NCBI RefSeq assembly: GCF_000372725.1
Contig: NW_005200784.1
Span: 992,197 to 1,056,196 of the forward strand
Reading direction: 5' to 3'
Length of the DNA stretch: 64,000 nt
From: Emiliania huxleyi CCMP1516
Taxonomy: Eukaryota; Haptophyta; Isochrysidales; Noelaerhabdaceae
Shown one piece after another: positions 1 through 9,325 of this stretch (positions within the stretch are counted from its first letter, which is position 1; each line of letters starts with the position of its first letter). A program made the translations under genes and the position numbers. Below the pieces are notes generated by a model. The model did not search any database and was not told the DNA's origin. It saw nothing but the letters and a program-made list of their open reading frames with translations.

Positions 1-4
1 TACG

Positions 5-90
5 CGACCGCGATGCGCTCCCCAATCCCGTTCGCCTGTGTCCCTGATCGTCCTTCAAGATCCTCTTTGGTTTCTCTGTTTTGCTTTTTC
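5..90 (+). repeat. Dispersed repeat family F, copy 1
   Basis: The segment with cgcgatgcgctcccca, then tgatcgtccttc and a T-rich run, recurs at 18495-18580 in the same orientation with small differences. Two copies about 18 kb apart suggest a dispersed repeat or a transposon remnant. Confidence 0.6.
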
Positions 91-204
91 TTTCTTTTTC
101 GAGTGGAGAGGAACAGAGGATATGCCGGTCCGTGGACCGGACCGTGCTCTGTCTATAGACGCTACTCGAGTAGTTTGGGACCTGCAGGTCTATCTCTGAG
201 GGAG

Positions 205-365
205 GGTGTAGAGGAGGAGAGTGTAGAGCGCTCGCTGTAGAGCTGTGGAGCGCTGTAGAGCTGTACAGCTCTACATCCGCCGCGTGACGAGGCGGGTGCG
301 TTGTAGAGCGATGTAGAGGCGCTCTACAACGTGAAATCTCTACAACAAACTCTACATCATAAGCG
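205..365. repeat. CTCTACA/TGTAGAG inverted and direct repeats
   Basis: The heptamer ctctaca and its complement tgtagag recur many times, often as overlapping palindromes such as gctgtacagc and gagctctac. The same motif set reappears at 1795-1985. It could fold into several small hairpins. Confidence 0.7.
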
Positions 366-414
366 GGAGCGGCCGCACTCTGCTCGCTACCCCCCCTGCA
401 CAAGCTCATGGCCG

Positions 415-535
415 ACCCCCCCCCCAGCAGCAGCGCTCTGCTGCTGGGGGGGTCGGGACCCCCCCCCCAGCAGCAGCCCTCTGCTGCTGGTCCGGACCCC
501 CCCCCCCAGCAGGAGCGCTCTGCCTGTGGGGGGTG
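415..535. repeat. G/C-run hairpin cluster 1
   Basis: Blocks of the form gctctgctgctgg followed by a G-run, a short gtcggga centre, a C-run and ccagcagcagc repeat here. Each is a near-perfect inverted repeat able to form a hairpin, and the G-runs could form quadruplexes. A related cluster lies at 1085-1215. Confidence 0.75.
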
Positions 536-1084
536 CTGGCATCTCTGTACAGACAGCAGCTGTAAGTAGCATGCGTTCCAGTGGCGAGAGTTTATAGTCG
601 GCATCAAAATCAGTGGTCTCACCGGCGGGCCCTCCTACTGCCAACCGGGAGGTGCGGGGCACGCCAGCCTCTCTTCTACGCCTCTCGTGCCTCGCGGCTC
701 CTCTGGCTCTGCTTCAAGGAGGGAAGATACGGCTCTCGCAGCCCATCGTACGCCGTGGCACAGCGGGGAGCACAGCGGGCTGTACAAGATATTGTTCCCT
801 ATCTTCGCATGCTCGTCGTTTGGTGATATCCGCGCGAGGTCATACGCCACAGGCCAGCAATCACTCGGTGATGAGACTACTGATGGAGGCGCGACGCTCT
901 GACACCGAGTGTTGCTCGACACTGCGACACTGCCGAGTAAACGTTGCCAGCACTCGACACGACGAAGGTGTATTGGGCTCGAAGGCGCGGTGAACACAAC
1001 CGCCTCGAGCGTACGAGTACCGCTTAAACACGAACTGAGGGCGGAGAGGGGGGGGCGGCGGCGAGGAGGCGGGAGAGCTGGGTC

Positions 1085-1215
1085 CAGTGCGCTCTGCTGC
1101 TGGGGGGGTCGGGACCCCCCCCCAGCAGGAGCGCTCTGCTGCTGGGGGGGTCGGGACCCCCCCCCCAGCAGGAGCGCTCTGCTGCTGGGGGGGTCAGACC
1201 CCCCCCCCTAGCAGC
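1085..1215. repeat. G/C-run hairpin cluster 2
   Basis: There are three successive copies of the inverted-repeat unit also seen at 415-535: agcgctctgctgctgg, a G7 run, a short centre, then a C8-C9 run and cagcag. The units read as tandem hairpins. Confidence 0.75.
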
Positions 1216-1794
1216 AGGGATGAGCTTAGTTGTGCAGGGGGGGTAGCGAGCAGAGTGCGGCCGCTCCGGCGAACGAGGCACGGTCGCTCTCCGACATGAG
1301 GCGCGTTGCACTTGCCAGTGCTGCCCTGGCCTTCTGTCTGCCCGCCCAATGGGTGGCAGGTGCCTCTGCTGCTGTGGCATGCCTCACGGCTGCGACTGGC
1401 CGGCGCCTCGGCGCGTCAGCTCGGCTCGGCGTAGCGATAGTGGCCAGCGCAACTCGCCTGGACTCAACGCTCAGCCATGGAGCTCCCGCACGCGCTGGCG
1501 CGGTCATGGCGCATGCAACGCGCAGCAATGCTCGCCTCGCCTCGCGCAAATGCGACCGTCCTCGCAGCCGACAGTCCACCGCCTGCTAAAGAAGCACAGC
1601 GACGAATGCGGCACCGGCGACGCATGGCAGGCTGGTCATGACGCAGTTGTAGGGTGTTGTGTGCCGTCAGAGTGACTCTCTGTGTGTTAGGGATAGTCAG
1701 GGCCGTCCATCAGAGCTCCAGTAAGCTCGGAGACACCCCATTAGCGCGGCTCGACCTCTTTGAGTCACTGCCTTCCCGGCGGGTTGGGGTTGCG

Positions 1795-1985
1795 GGTTGG
1801 CTGTATAGAGCCTCTACAACAAACTCGACAGCAAAATCGCGCTCTACATCGCTCTACAGGCGACTCACATCGTCACGCGCCGGATGTAGAGCTCTACAGC
1901 TCTACAGCGCTCCAGAGCGCTCTACATCTCTACAGCTCTACAGCGCTCTACACGCTCTACACATCCTCTACAGACTACACATACG
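1795..1985. repeat. CTCTACA array, second location
   Basis: About ten ctctaca or near-identical heptamers occur, many overlapping as gctctacagc. This is the same motif family as 205-365, in the mainly ctctaca orientation. Confidence 0.7.
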
Positions 1986-2346
1986 TACCTGCAGCCTGCA
2001 GGCTGCACCCCCCTCCCTCAACGCGCTCAAGGTCTATCTTTCCAGGAACCACACGCATGGCATCACGCTTTACGGTGCCACCCTGCGACCAACCCCCAAC
2101 CGTGCACCGTGCTTCGTACTATCTTTATACCGGCACGGGAGGCCGGCTGCGGGCCCGAGAGCGCCGCCACCCAGGAGTAACTCCCCGCCCACACGCACAC
2201 ACGTCACACCACCACAACTGTGCCGTCCACACCCGTAGAGGTCACTGTCACATCGCCGCGTCTGCCGGCGTCGGAGTACGCTCTCCGAACTAAATACAGC
2301 CGCCCGCGTCCTCCAACCGGGCGAGGGTAGAGGACCTCCGCGGCTC

Positions 2347-2829
2347 TTAGCAGCCCTCGCAAGTCGAGCAACCGGAGCAGCCCCGCCCGTTCTCCTCCGC
2401 CAGACGGTTGCCCACAGCGGTCGAGCCCAGCATGAGCGCGCATCCGCTGAGGTTGAGGGCGGTGCGGTAGGGGGCCGCCGCCGCCCACGCCGCCGCCGCG
2501 GTCACAAAGGAGATGCCGGTGAGCGACGCGGTGGTCGTCGCCACGCTCTCGTGCTTCGGGTAGCTCACCGCGTTGGAGAGCAGTCCACAGGGAATCACGA
2601 AGTAGTAGGCGAGCTTGCGAGCGACGGCGTGCATGCAGACGCTGCGACCGAAGATCTTGCCGCCGCTGGCCTGCAGCGACGGCAAGAGGACAGCGGCGAT
2701 CGGCATCGCGGCGCAGTGGACGGCGCACAGCGCCGGCGCGGCGGCAGCGACGACGGAGGCGGCTGCGGTGACGCTGGCGAGCGTGTTCGCCAGCCGGTCC
2801 GTGGCGACGTCGTGCGCCGCACGGACCAT
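2347..2829 (-). CDS. MerC-like membrane protein
   Basis: A 160-residue ORF with an ATG start and TAA stop. The central stretch LCAVHCAAMPIAAVLLPSL fits the conserved first cysteine-x-x-HC motif of the MerC mercury-transport family, in which that pair lies in or beside a transmembrane helix. Further hydrophobic alanine-rich segments follow (about residues 90-135), consistent with the four-helix MerC fold. The C-terminus carries a compact cysteine cluster, CSGCSTCEGC, that could bind soft metals. MerC-domain proteins moving mercury or related metals are known in bacteria; eukaryotic algal homologues are usually uncharacterised. No introns are needed. The call rests on the motif and length; the transported ion is inference. 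Confidence 0.65.
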   Translation of the reverse strand: MVRAAHDVATDRLANTLASVTAAASVVAAAAPALCAVHCAAMPIAAVLLPSLQASGGKIFGRSVCMHAVARKLAYYFVIPCGLLSNAVSYPKHESVATTTASLTGISFVTAAAAWAAAAPYRTALNLSGCALMLGSTAVGNRLAEENGRGCSGCSTCEGC

Positions 2830-3038
2830 TCGTGGGCTGATTTTCAGCCCAGAAGGGCAAGGCAGCCAAGCCGCCCACGCGGGAGAAGAAGAGAATTTTA
2901 CCCAAAAAAAGACGTTCGCACGCGAAGAGAATTCGAGTGAGCTTCATCACCCAAAATAAGGACGGTTGGGGACAGCTCAGACTTGATACTGATGGACCTG
3001 GGCCAGGAGAGCGACAGAGAAGGCGAGGTGATGAATCC

Positions 3039-3207
3039 CTGGTCTGGACGGTTCTTTTCGGGATTTCGCGGTATCCGCGGCGGGATATGGCGGGATATGG
3101 CGGGATATGGCGGGATATGGCGGGATATGGCGGGATATGGCGGGATATGGCGGGATACGGTCAGATATGGATACATCAAGATACCGCAAAAGAACCGTCC
3201 AGACCAG
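3039..3207. mobile_element. Small TIR-bounded element carrying a decamer array
   Basis: The ends are perfect 20-bp inverted repeats: 3039-3058 reads ctggtctggacggttctttt and 3188-3207 is its reverse complement. A second inner inverted pair (gcggtatc at 3068-3075, gataccgc at 3180-3187) sits inside. The interior is mainly the decamer array at 3081-3160. This looks like a miniature inverted-repeat element or a hairpin-forming minisatellite. No coding capacity is visible. Confidence 0.55.
3081..3160. repeat. Tandem decamer cgggatatgg, 8 copies
   Basis: Seven perfect copies of cgggatatgg are followed by one variant, cgggatacgg, head to tail. The array sits centrally inside the inverted-repeat element at 3039-3207. 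Confidence 0.9.
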
Positions 3208-3274
3208 AGGGCTTGATGAGCTGGGAAGCGGCCGCTTTGTTGGCACCTGGAGGGACGTATTGTCCCCACTCACA

Positions 3275-3375
3275 GTTATTGTTATGGTGTTATGGCTCTC
3301 TGGGCATAGCAGCCCATAACATGTTATGGCCTGCTATGGGAGGGCGTCCCGGGTCCACGGTGTTATGGCCCGAGA
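3275..3375. repeat. TGTTATG motif cluster 1
   Basis: The motif tgttatgg and its complement ccataaca recur about six times, some as palindromes (ccataacatgttatgg). The same motif returns in a denser block at 3893-4037. Confidence 0.7.
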
Positions 3376-3662
3376 GGCCACGCCGGACTGCTCGCCGGTA
3401 GAATCGTTTCGCTTCGCGCGCTGCCGCGCGCGAGGTAGGTTCGGCATCGATCGCCAAATATTTTCTCTTTTGCCCTCACGTTAAATTCAATAACATATAC
3501 CTGCCTCCTGAGGCTGAGCGATGGCTTCAGATTGCTCAATCAAGACCAGCCCCCCCCCCCCCCCCCCTCACGCAATTTGCTTCCCGTTTCTAACTCGTAC
3601 TCTCTGCAGCTCTGCACGCTTCCCGTTTTTAACTTGTATGTCTTTCCCGCAATTTAACTCAC

Positions 3663-3840
3663 GTCCTTGGAGCACTTGGAGTGCAGTTATCAACCTCACA
3701 TCCAGGGCCGGGGAGCTAAGAAGCGCACCCAGCGAGCCGGATGATCGGTGTCGGGTTACGGGCTAGAGAGCCCTAGCCCCGGGGGTACGCGTTCGCAGGG
3801 CAAGGGCCGTAAAGTAAACACGGGTCTCCGAGGGTTAGCT
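3663..3840 (+). repeat. Dispersed repeat family B, copy 1
   Basis: It starts with cttggagcacttggagtgca, continues with gccggggagctaagaagcgc and a gggctagagagccctagccc palindrome, and ends near aaacacgggtctccgagggt. Related copies are at 19011-19200 (+), 38383-38462 (-, partial), 51517-51640 (+, partial) and 61193-61392 (-). This is the most frequent dispersed family in the window. I see no coding sequence or clear pol III promoter boxes. Confidence 0.8.
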
Positions 3841-3892
3841 CTGTGCTTTTTCTTTCCTTTTTCCACTACATGTCTCGAGGTTTCTAAAAAGT

Positions 3893-4037
3893 GGGAGGTG
3901 TTATGAGGTTGTTATGCTGGCTGTCATAACAACCAGTGCGCAGTGGGAGTTGTTATGAGTGCTATGAGGTGTTATGAGGTGTTATGAGGTGTTATGGGGT
4001 GTTATGAGCAGCCAGCCATAACAGCCGCTCCCATAAC
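3893..4037. repeat. TGTTATG motif cluster 2
   Basis: A head-to-tail gttatgaggt decamer (four to five copies, with variants) is flanked by inverted ccataaca copies, so the block can fold back. It uses the same motif as 3275-3375, on the far side of the family B repeat. The rest of 3376-4442 holds a C-run (3549-3567) and no gene I can support. Confidence 0.75.
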
Positions 4038-4442
4038 CTTGAGTGGGGACAAGACGTGGTCGCGATGAAGTGCCAAAAAGTACTATTTGCGGCTATTGCT
4101 CCAAGCTTCGGGAGAGAAGGGCTACATATTATGACTGCATCCATGCGCCTGGGTGCATGAGGGCTGTGGGTCGGGACATTTCACAGTCGATGGCGCCGAT
4201 GATGACCTCCGGAAAGCCCTCACAATCGATCGGCTCGGATGGGGTCCACCGGGGACAATCTCGAGCCCTCTCCGTGGCATCACGAGCCGGTGTGAGCTTG
4301 AAGACCCAAGATAAGTGCGGTTCGGGACAGCTCAGACTCGGGTGTTGTCTCGACGGCCTCGAATAGTTTTTCTTGAGCGCGTCGCAATCCATCCAAGGAG
4401 AAGGAGGGGACGTCCGCATAACTTCGAGCCCCGACTCTCGCC

Positions 4443-5510
4443 ATGGGCGCTGCAGCGTCGAAACGGGAGGTGAAGGCCACCGTGAGCTACCCCTCAGTTA
4501 GCTACCCCTCAGTTGCGCGAGCCAGCATCGCGCCGCTTCGCGAGAGTGAGCTCGGCAAAAGCCACGCCGAAGAGCCTCCATCGCGCCGGAAATCCAGAGA
4601 GGGGTCCGCGGCGCTTGTGGACGAGCTGGTGGCGAGGGAGCGGAGAAGCTCGCAGCCCATCCTGGACGTCGAGCGGCGCTCATCGACCCAACGCGTCTCG
4701 AGCACAGAGTTTGCCCGCCCAGCCCACATGCCGCCCACGCCCACTCAAAAGGCGGAAGGCGAGAGTGCCGCCGAGACGAGCGCAGAGGTGGGTGCGGAGC
4801 CTCAGCCGCGCGACGATGACGGCGCGGTGAGGAATGGTGCCGCCGAAGGAGTTGGTTCCGAGTGTGTTGAGGAGGTCGGCAGCGGGACAGCAAGTGGCAG
4901 CGGAGGCCCTGCGGTAGGCAAGGCGGGTGGGGCTCCACGCAAGTCCAAACGGAAATCTCGACTGAGCTCATGGCGCGAGGAGGCGGGCGAATCGAGAGAG
5001 GCGGCCTCCTCAGCCTCTACGGAGGACAGCCTCGCTAAGGCTTCGGACGCCCCCGGCACCTCGACGGCGAATGTCCGCCCCGACAGTCCGTCGCCCGTCG
5101 CTGAGAACGCTCTGGAGCCCTCGACAGACGCCAACGAGCCCGTCTCTGAGCAGGCTCCGGAGCCCTCGATAGAAGCCAACGAGCCGCCCGGCGCTGCTGA
5201 GAAGGGCCCGGAGGAAGTTATTCCCTCATCGGATGCCCCCTCCGCCGAGCTTCCGCCCCGCCTCACGGTTGTCGCGCCGCCTCGGTTTGAGGTCGCTGAG
5301 GCACCGTTATCCGTATTGCCGGCGTCTTTGTCCTCGAGCTTGTCCTCCTCCTCCTCCTTGGAGTCCAGCACCCCGGGGCGCAGCGAAGACGGTTCGCTGC
5401 CAGCGACCATTGAGCACGAAGAACCCGGGCTCGAAGATGATGAGTTGGCCGAGTGCGACGCGCTGCCGAGCACAGAGCACATCTCGAGGCGTCTGTCGGC
5501 TGAGCTGTAG
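4443..5510 (+). CDS. Putative N-myristoylated low-complexity protein
   Basis: A 355-residue single-exon ORF with ATG start and TAG stop. The N-terminus MGAAASKREVK fits the N-myristoylation pattern (Gly2, small residue, Ser at position 6, then basic residues), suggesting membrane tethering. The rest is low complexity and likely disordered, rich in Ser, Glu, Ala and Pro, with basic serine patches near residues 45-70 and 165-175 that resemble kinase targets. Two imperfect internal repeats (EPSTDANEPVSEQAP and EPSIEANEPPGAAEK) lie around residues 225-255. No known domain is visible. The identity is unknown; the clean start and stop and the N-terminal motif are the main support for it being real. 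Confidence 0.45.
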   Translation: MGAAASKREVKATVSYPSVSYPSVARASIAPLRESELGKSHAEEPPSRRKSREGSAALVDELVARERRSSQPILDVERRSSTQRVSSTEFARPAHMPPTPTQKAEGESAAETSAEVGAEPQPRDDDGAVRNGAAEGVGSECVEEVGSGTASGSGGPAVGKAGGAPRKSKRKSRLSSWREEAGESREAASSASTEDSLAKASDAPGTSTANVRPDSPSPVAENALEPSTDANEPVSEQAPEPSIEANEPPGAAEKGPEEVIPSSDAPSAELPPRLTVVAPPRFEVAEAPLSVLPASLSSSLSSSSSLESSTPGRSEDGSLPATIEHEEPGLEDDELAECDALPSTEHISRRLSAEL

Positions 5511-5937
5511 ATCGGATATCGACGGATTTTAAACACATTCCCACGGAAAACGCCGTGTACATACTACCACCAGGTGCGTCTCGCTCGTGCCAGGCTAGGT
5601 GTTTCCTCTCCGGCGTTCGGTCGGTGACTCTTTTTCTCTCTCTCAGACTTTCTTTTTCATTCGCAGAGAGAGATTTTTAGCAATACCAACAGTTCCTCAT
5701 CAGTGTGTCCCGCCCAGGTGTACGTGGCTCTTTCAGAGAGTGTACCTATCACTCTCTCTCTCAGTGTACGTATTTTTAGCTTACCGCAAATCGATGCTGT
5801 CTGCCCGAGCGGGACGCCGAGCGTGACTCCCAACTCCACGATTTGCGGTCCACCGACAAATTTGGCTGCCCCCATCAAAGTTGACTTCATTCCTTATTTA
5901 CATACATACCGGGAGAAATGGGAGAGGGGAGTGTATT

Positions 5938-6023
<86 letters not shown>

Positions 6024-6161
6024 AGTGTACGTACTTTTAGCTCTCTCTCAGTGTATGTGGCTCTTATTGCTATGGCAATATAATGAAAGCAACGAGAACG
6101 TCTAACGAGGACGTCAGTCAGCGGTCAAATTGTCAGGCCAGTGCCCCCGAGCGACACGCAC
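5511..6161. other. Intergenic, dominated by a CT microsatellite
   Basis: It contains the (CT)n tract at 5941-6019. Repeated segments with gtgtacgt and tttttagct flank it at about 5715-5785 and 6020-6060, suggesting a local duplication. I see no gene. Confidence 0.6.
5941..6019. repeat. (CT)n microsatellite
   Basis: About 39 uninterrupted CT dinucleotides. Confidence 0.97.
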
Positions 6162-7289
6162 ATGGACATGGACATGGGACGAGAGCCTACGAGCGGCGAC
6201 CGATACTTCATTCCGGCGAAAATGTTTTCCCGCCACCGACCGAGGCAGACACGGCGCGGGCGTGGGTGGGAGGCGACGGTCCTGTGGCTCGAGCACCACG
6301 GGCACGGCGTTGTCATCTGGTGTGACGGGGACACACGGCCTGCACGGCTTTCCCGCTCAGCTCTGCGCAGCCGATGCACTTTTCTCAGCAGCAAGAAGCG
6401 CTTGCGTGACGATGGGGATGGGGATGGGCGTGGAGGATCGAAAAACTCACAAACTTGGACGCACCGCAGAAGCGGCAGCCGAGACGGAGTCACCCCACAG
6501 GCGGAGCTTGAGCGCAGGGGATACAGAGACGGAGTCACCCCACAGGCGGAGCTTGAGCTCAGGGGATACGTTGTTCTCGCTGACGCCATCTCTTCTGGTT
6601 TGTCGGAAGAGCAGCAGCGACATTTTGCCGACAGCCCGCACTGGCGTGCCATCAGAGACGGCAACCGGGCCGGGAACAGCTCTCACAGCGATTGGATGAA
6701 TTTCAGCGGGATGCGCCATAGCCTGCCTGTCTGTCTGCCGAGGCTCAGCGTCGAGATTTCCGGGTCTCTCGAGCGCGCCGGTCTACTCCAGGGACGACGG
6801 ATTGCTGACTGGCGGGGCAGCACCCCGCCAGAGGAAGCTTATGTGGCAGGCCTCACTCTGCTTCGATCTGACCCTGGCGCACCAGATCAGCACCCGCACG
6901 CCGACCGTGGGCTCAGCGTTGGCGAATTTGGCTCTGCCGAGGCGTGAGCAGTCGATCTGTTCTCGCCCCTCTTTCTCCCGGAGTAGGCCAACAAAGCCAC
7001 GCCTCCCCCCTGCTCAAAGGTGCCGCTCTCTGTCCTCGTCGCGCTGGAGGACGAGACCTCGCTCGCCATCCGTCCTCGTGGGGCGGCGGAATTCCTCCGC
7101 GTCAGAGTGCCCACGCTGGGGCTGGTTTGCTTTCGTGGCGACACCTGCCACTACGGTCTCGGCCTCGAGCACACCGCGAGGCAGCCTCACCATCGGCTTC
7201 ACGCGTACGTTGATCCGGAGGGGTACGCTGCGCCGCAAAACGCACTGCACGGCTGCGTCCCGCCGCCGCTAGGTAGGGTAGGAAGGTGA
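6162..7289 (+). CDS. Probable 2OG-Fe(II) oxygenase-like protein, two exons
   Basis: Exon 1 (6162 to about 6941) ends with a segment containing APDQHPHADRG, an HxD iron-ligand motif in the usual setting. Exon 2 (from 7020) reads VPLSVLVALEDETSLAI, then GDTCHYGLGLEH and RLHAYVDP, matching the second half of the double-stranded beta-helix with its distal His and a C-terminal H-A-Y-x-D-P. The exon join fits a 78-nt GC-AG intron at 6942-7019; a GT site two bases downstream would break the frame. Exon 1 also carries a tandem duplication of a 15-residue unit (RDGVTPQAELERRGY, about 6478-6569), followed by a GYVVLADAIS stretch typical of oxygenase N-termini. The substrate is unknown. The start is uncertain. 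Confidence 0.5.
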
Positions 7290-7718
7290 AGAACAGTCAG
7301 GCTCGGACACCAGCGCGGTATGGGTGGACGCGGGACGGACAGATGATGACGACACGCACGAGCGACACCACAGACACAAAACAGGCTCACAAGACACACA
7401 GCCAGCTGGGCTGCCCCACACCCCGAGTGACCGTACGGCACTACGCCACTCGGGGCCACGCCCCCCCTGTCGCCCCCCCCAAGCACCCAAGGTGCCAAGG
7501 CGCAAGGGCACAAACAACAGCAGAACAACACAGACAGGCGACAGGGGGTAACGTGTGAGACTAGAGCAGGCTACTCCGCCTCTAGCAAACTCGCCGGCCG
7601 GCGGGGCACGGACGAGAGCACGTGTGGGTTCGTGTGAGGTGTCTATGGACGCAGGCATCATGCGTGGAGTCGCGCGTGTGTGAGGGTGTTTCCGCGGCGG
7701 TAGCGGGGCAACCCGTAG
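7290..7718. other. Intergenic, no gene seen
   Basis: GC-rich DNA with no convincing ORF. Putative promoter sequence for the downstream P-loop gene is duplicated just to the right. Confidence 0.5.
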
Positions 7719-8141
7719 CCCTACACTCGCTCTCATGGTTGACGACAGTGCATATTGCGCTCAGCACCGGACCTGGCTGGCTGGTGCGCGAGTCTAGGGA
7801 CGAGACTGGCCACTGGTAAAAAAGAAAAATACCGCGTGGCCCATGGCGACCGCACCGCCGTGGCAGCCTCACTCGCTCGTTGTGGTGAGCGGCCCGCCAG
7901 CAGCGGGCAAGTCGCGTTGCCCTACACTCGCTCTCATGGTTGACGACAGTGCATATGATGCGCTCAGCACCGGACCTGGCTGGCTGGTGCGCGAGTCGAG
8001 GTGCGAGATTGGCCGATAAGTAAAAAAGAAAAATAACGGGGCCGACGACCGCTCGACGCTGTATGGCGACCGCACCGCCGTGGCAGCCTCACTCGCTCGT
8101 TGTGGTGAGCGGCCCGCCAGCAGCGGGCAAGTCGCGCTACG
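7719..8141 (+). repeat. Tandem duplication of a promoter and 5' coding segment
   Basis: Unit 1 (about 7719-7919) and unit 2 (about 7920-8141) are near-identical head to tail. Each contains cctacactcgctctcatggt, cctggctggctggtgcgcga, a taaaaaagaaaaata tract, then the ATG and the first 25 codons of the P-loop gene. The main differences are small insertions just before the ATG and next to the gcatat segment. Confidence 0.85.
7843..8019 (+). pseudogene. Truncated duplicate of the P-loop gene start
   Basis: A 58-codon ORF starts with the same residues as the downstream gene, MATAPPWQPHSLVVVSGPPA and AGKSR, then runs into the duplicated promoter sequence and stops. It therefore has a Walker A motif and nothing else of the domain. 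It could be translated as an upstream ORF if transcription starts at the first promoter copy, or be an inert by-product of the tandem duplication. Confidence 0.6.
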
Positions 8142-9100
8142 TGCAGGAGCAGCAGCGCCGCGGCGCGCCGCACGTCCGCCTCTCGGTCGAGGAGAGGTCG
8201 AAGCATGTCGTTGTCAAGCGCATCAAGAAACACACGGACACCGTCTACGTCGTCGACGATCAGAACGGCGGCGCTGCGCGGGGACAGCTGCTCGCAGAGC
8301 TTGCGGACGCGCTGCCACCGTCGCCACTTCTCGTCTCCTGCAGGCCGGAGGGTGGGCGGCTCCAGTGCGAGTGGGCCAACGAGTGGGCGATGGCAGAGGC
8401 CGTCGCAGGGTCCGAACACTCATACCTCCCTCTCGCGGCGGGCGAGGCGTGCTCGCGCCGAGTATATGGGTCGACCCGCGCGGACCGCGCTCTCGACGGA
8501 CCGTTGACCGCTGCTAGCGCGGGCGTTGACGACAAGTTTGCACGCACGGCAGAGGTGCAGCTGCCGCTGCGAGAGGATCTGAGCGGCTGCTTCGGCGAGA
8601 GCGCTCTGTTGATCGACGGGTGCTGCCTGTTTCATCCGCCGCGGGCGGGCGCATCGCCGAGGGACGCCCTCGTGTGGAACCACGAGGTGGCCGACGCGGT
8701 CGCCTGCTGGCTGGGCCACCGGCCGAGGGCGCGCCTGCTCGTCACGCTGCAGCCGCGCTCGCTCTTCGAGCCTCTCGTCGACCTCGTCGACTCGAGCGGC
8801 GACTCGGGCGCGTTCGAGGCGGCGCTCGCCCGGCTCGACAGCGGCGGCGCCCTCTTCGCGACAGCGCTCGACGGGCTCCGCGAGCTCGTCTCTCGCCTCG
8901 GCGCGCCCGCGCACTACCTCTGGCTCGCGCCTGGCGCACCACCCAGCACCACCGGCGGAGGCATCGGCGGCGGCATCGGCGGCGGCGGCGACGGCGGCGG
9001 TGGAGCCGGACAGAGCTGGCTCACGGGGGCGGTGGCGAGCGGCGCCGCCAGGGTGGCGGCCGATTCGTTGCTGCCCCCCGCGGGGTGTGTCGCACTCTGA
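8063..9100 (+). CDS. P-loop kinase-like protein
   Basis: The ORF opens with MATAPPWQPH, then a beta strand and Walker A loop, VVVSGPPAAGKSRYV (residues 13-27). A later YVVDDQNGG could serve as the Walker B-type acidic strand, and LQCEWANEWAMAEAV resembles the region after the P-loop core in AAA_33/polynucleotide-kinase-type proteins. A second domain (about 185-295) ends in a Gly-rich linker. The ORF stops at 9100, but an open frame (9128-9274, ADGRLVAWPM onward) follows an AG acceptor at 9126-9127 and may be a further exon, joined by a GC-AG intron from about 9080. Nucleotide or polynucleotide kinase activity is inference. The next gene, in the same frame, has a SWIM finger, so a fused gene is possible. 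Confidence 0.5.
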   Translation: MATAPPWQPHSLVVVSGPPAAGKSRYVQEQQRRGAPHVRLSVEERSKHVVVKRIKKHTDTVYVVDDQNGGAARGQLLAELADALPPSPLLVSCRPEGGRLQCEWANEWAMAEAVAGSEHSYLPLAAGEACSRRVYGSTRADRALDGPLTAASAGVDDKFARTAEVQLPLREDLSGCFGESALLIDGCCLFHPPRAGASPRDALVWNHEVADAVACWLGHRPRARLLVTLQPRSLFEPLVDLVDSSGDSGAFEAALARLDSGGALFATALDGLRELVSRLGAPAHYLWLAPGAPPSTTGGGIGGGIGGGGDGGGGAGQSWLTGAVASGAARVAADSLLPPAGCVAL

Positions 9101-9325
9101 CACCCGTCGACTTGGTTCGCTCCTCAGGCGGACGGACGGCTCGTGGCTTGGCCGATGGCGTGGCTGGTGCGGCGGCACAAGGTTGCGCTGGATGAGCTGC
9201 TGGTGGTGCGGCGGGAGCGGCGCGCGGATGCGAGGGCGACTGTAGCGGCCCTCAGCTGTAGGGAGGGGTCGCCGTAGGTGAGTCCGGACGGCGACCGGCG
9301 GGCGATCGACTGCGGCATCCGGCAG

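Larger units (their letters stand above)
1..2346. other. Repeat-rich intergenic stretch
   Basis: I see no supportable gene here. Short open frames occur on both strands but are low complexity and match no family I recognise. The stretch holds a dispersed repeat (5-90), CTCTACA-type arrays (205-365 and 1795-1985) and two blocks of G/C-run hairpins (415-535 and 1085-1215), each listed separately. The remainder (about 540-1080 and 1216-1790) is GC-rich DNA in which I see nothing specific. Confidence 0.6.

Noticed and set aside
3081-3160. CRISPR-like array
   Set aside because: The decamers are contiguous without unique spacers, and the genome is eukaryotic.
3700-3830. Family B as a tRNA gene or tRNA-derived SINE
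   Set aside because: The gggctagagagccctagccc palindrome suggested a stem, but I could not place the internal A and B boxes or a cloverleaf.
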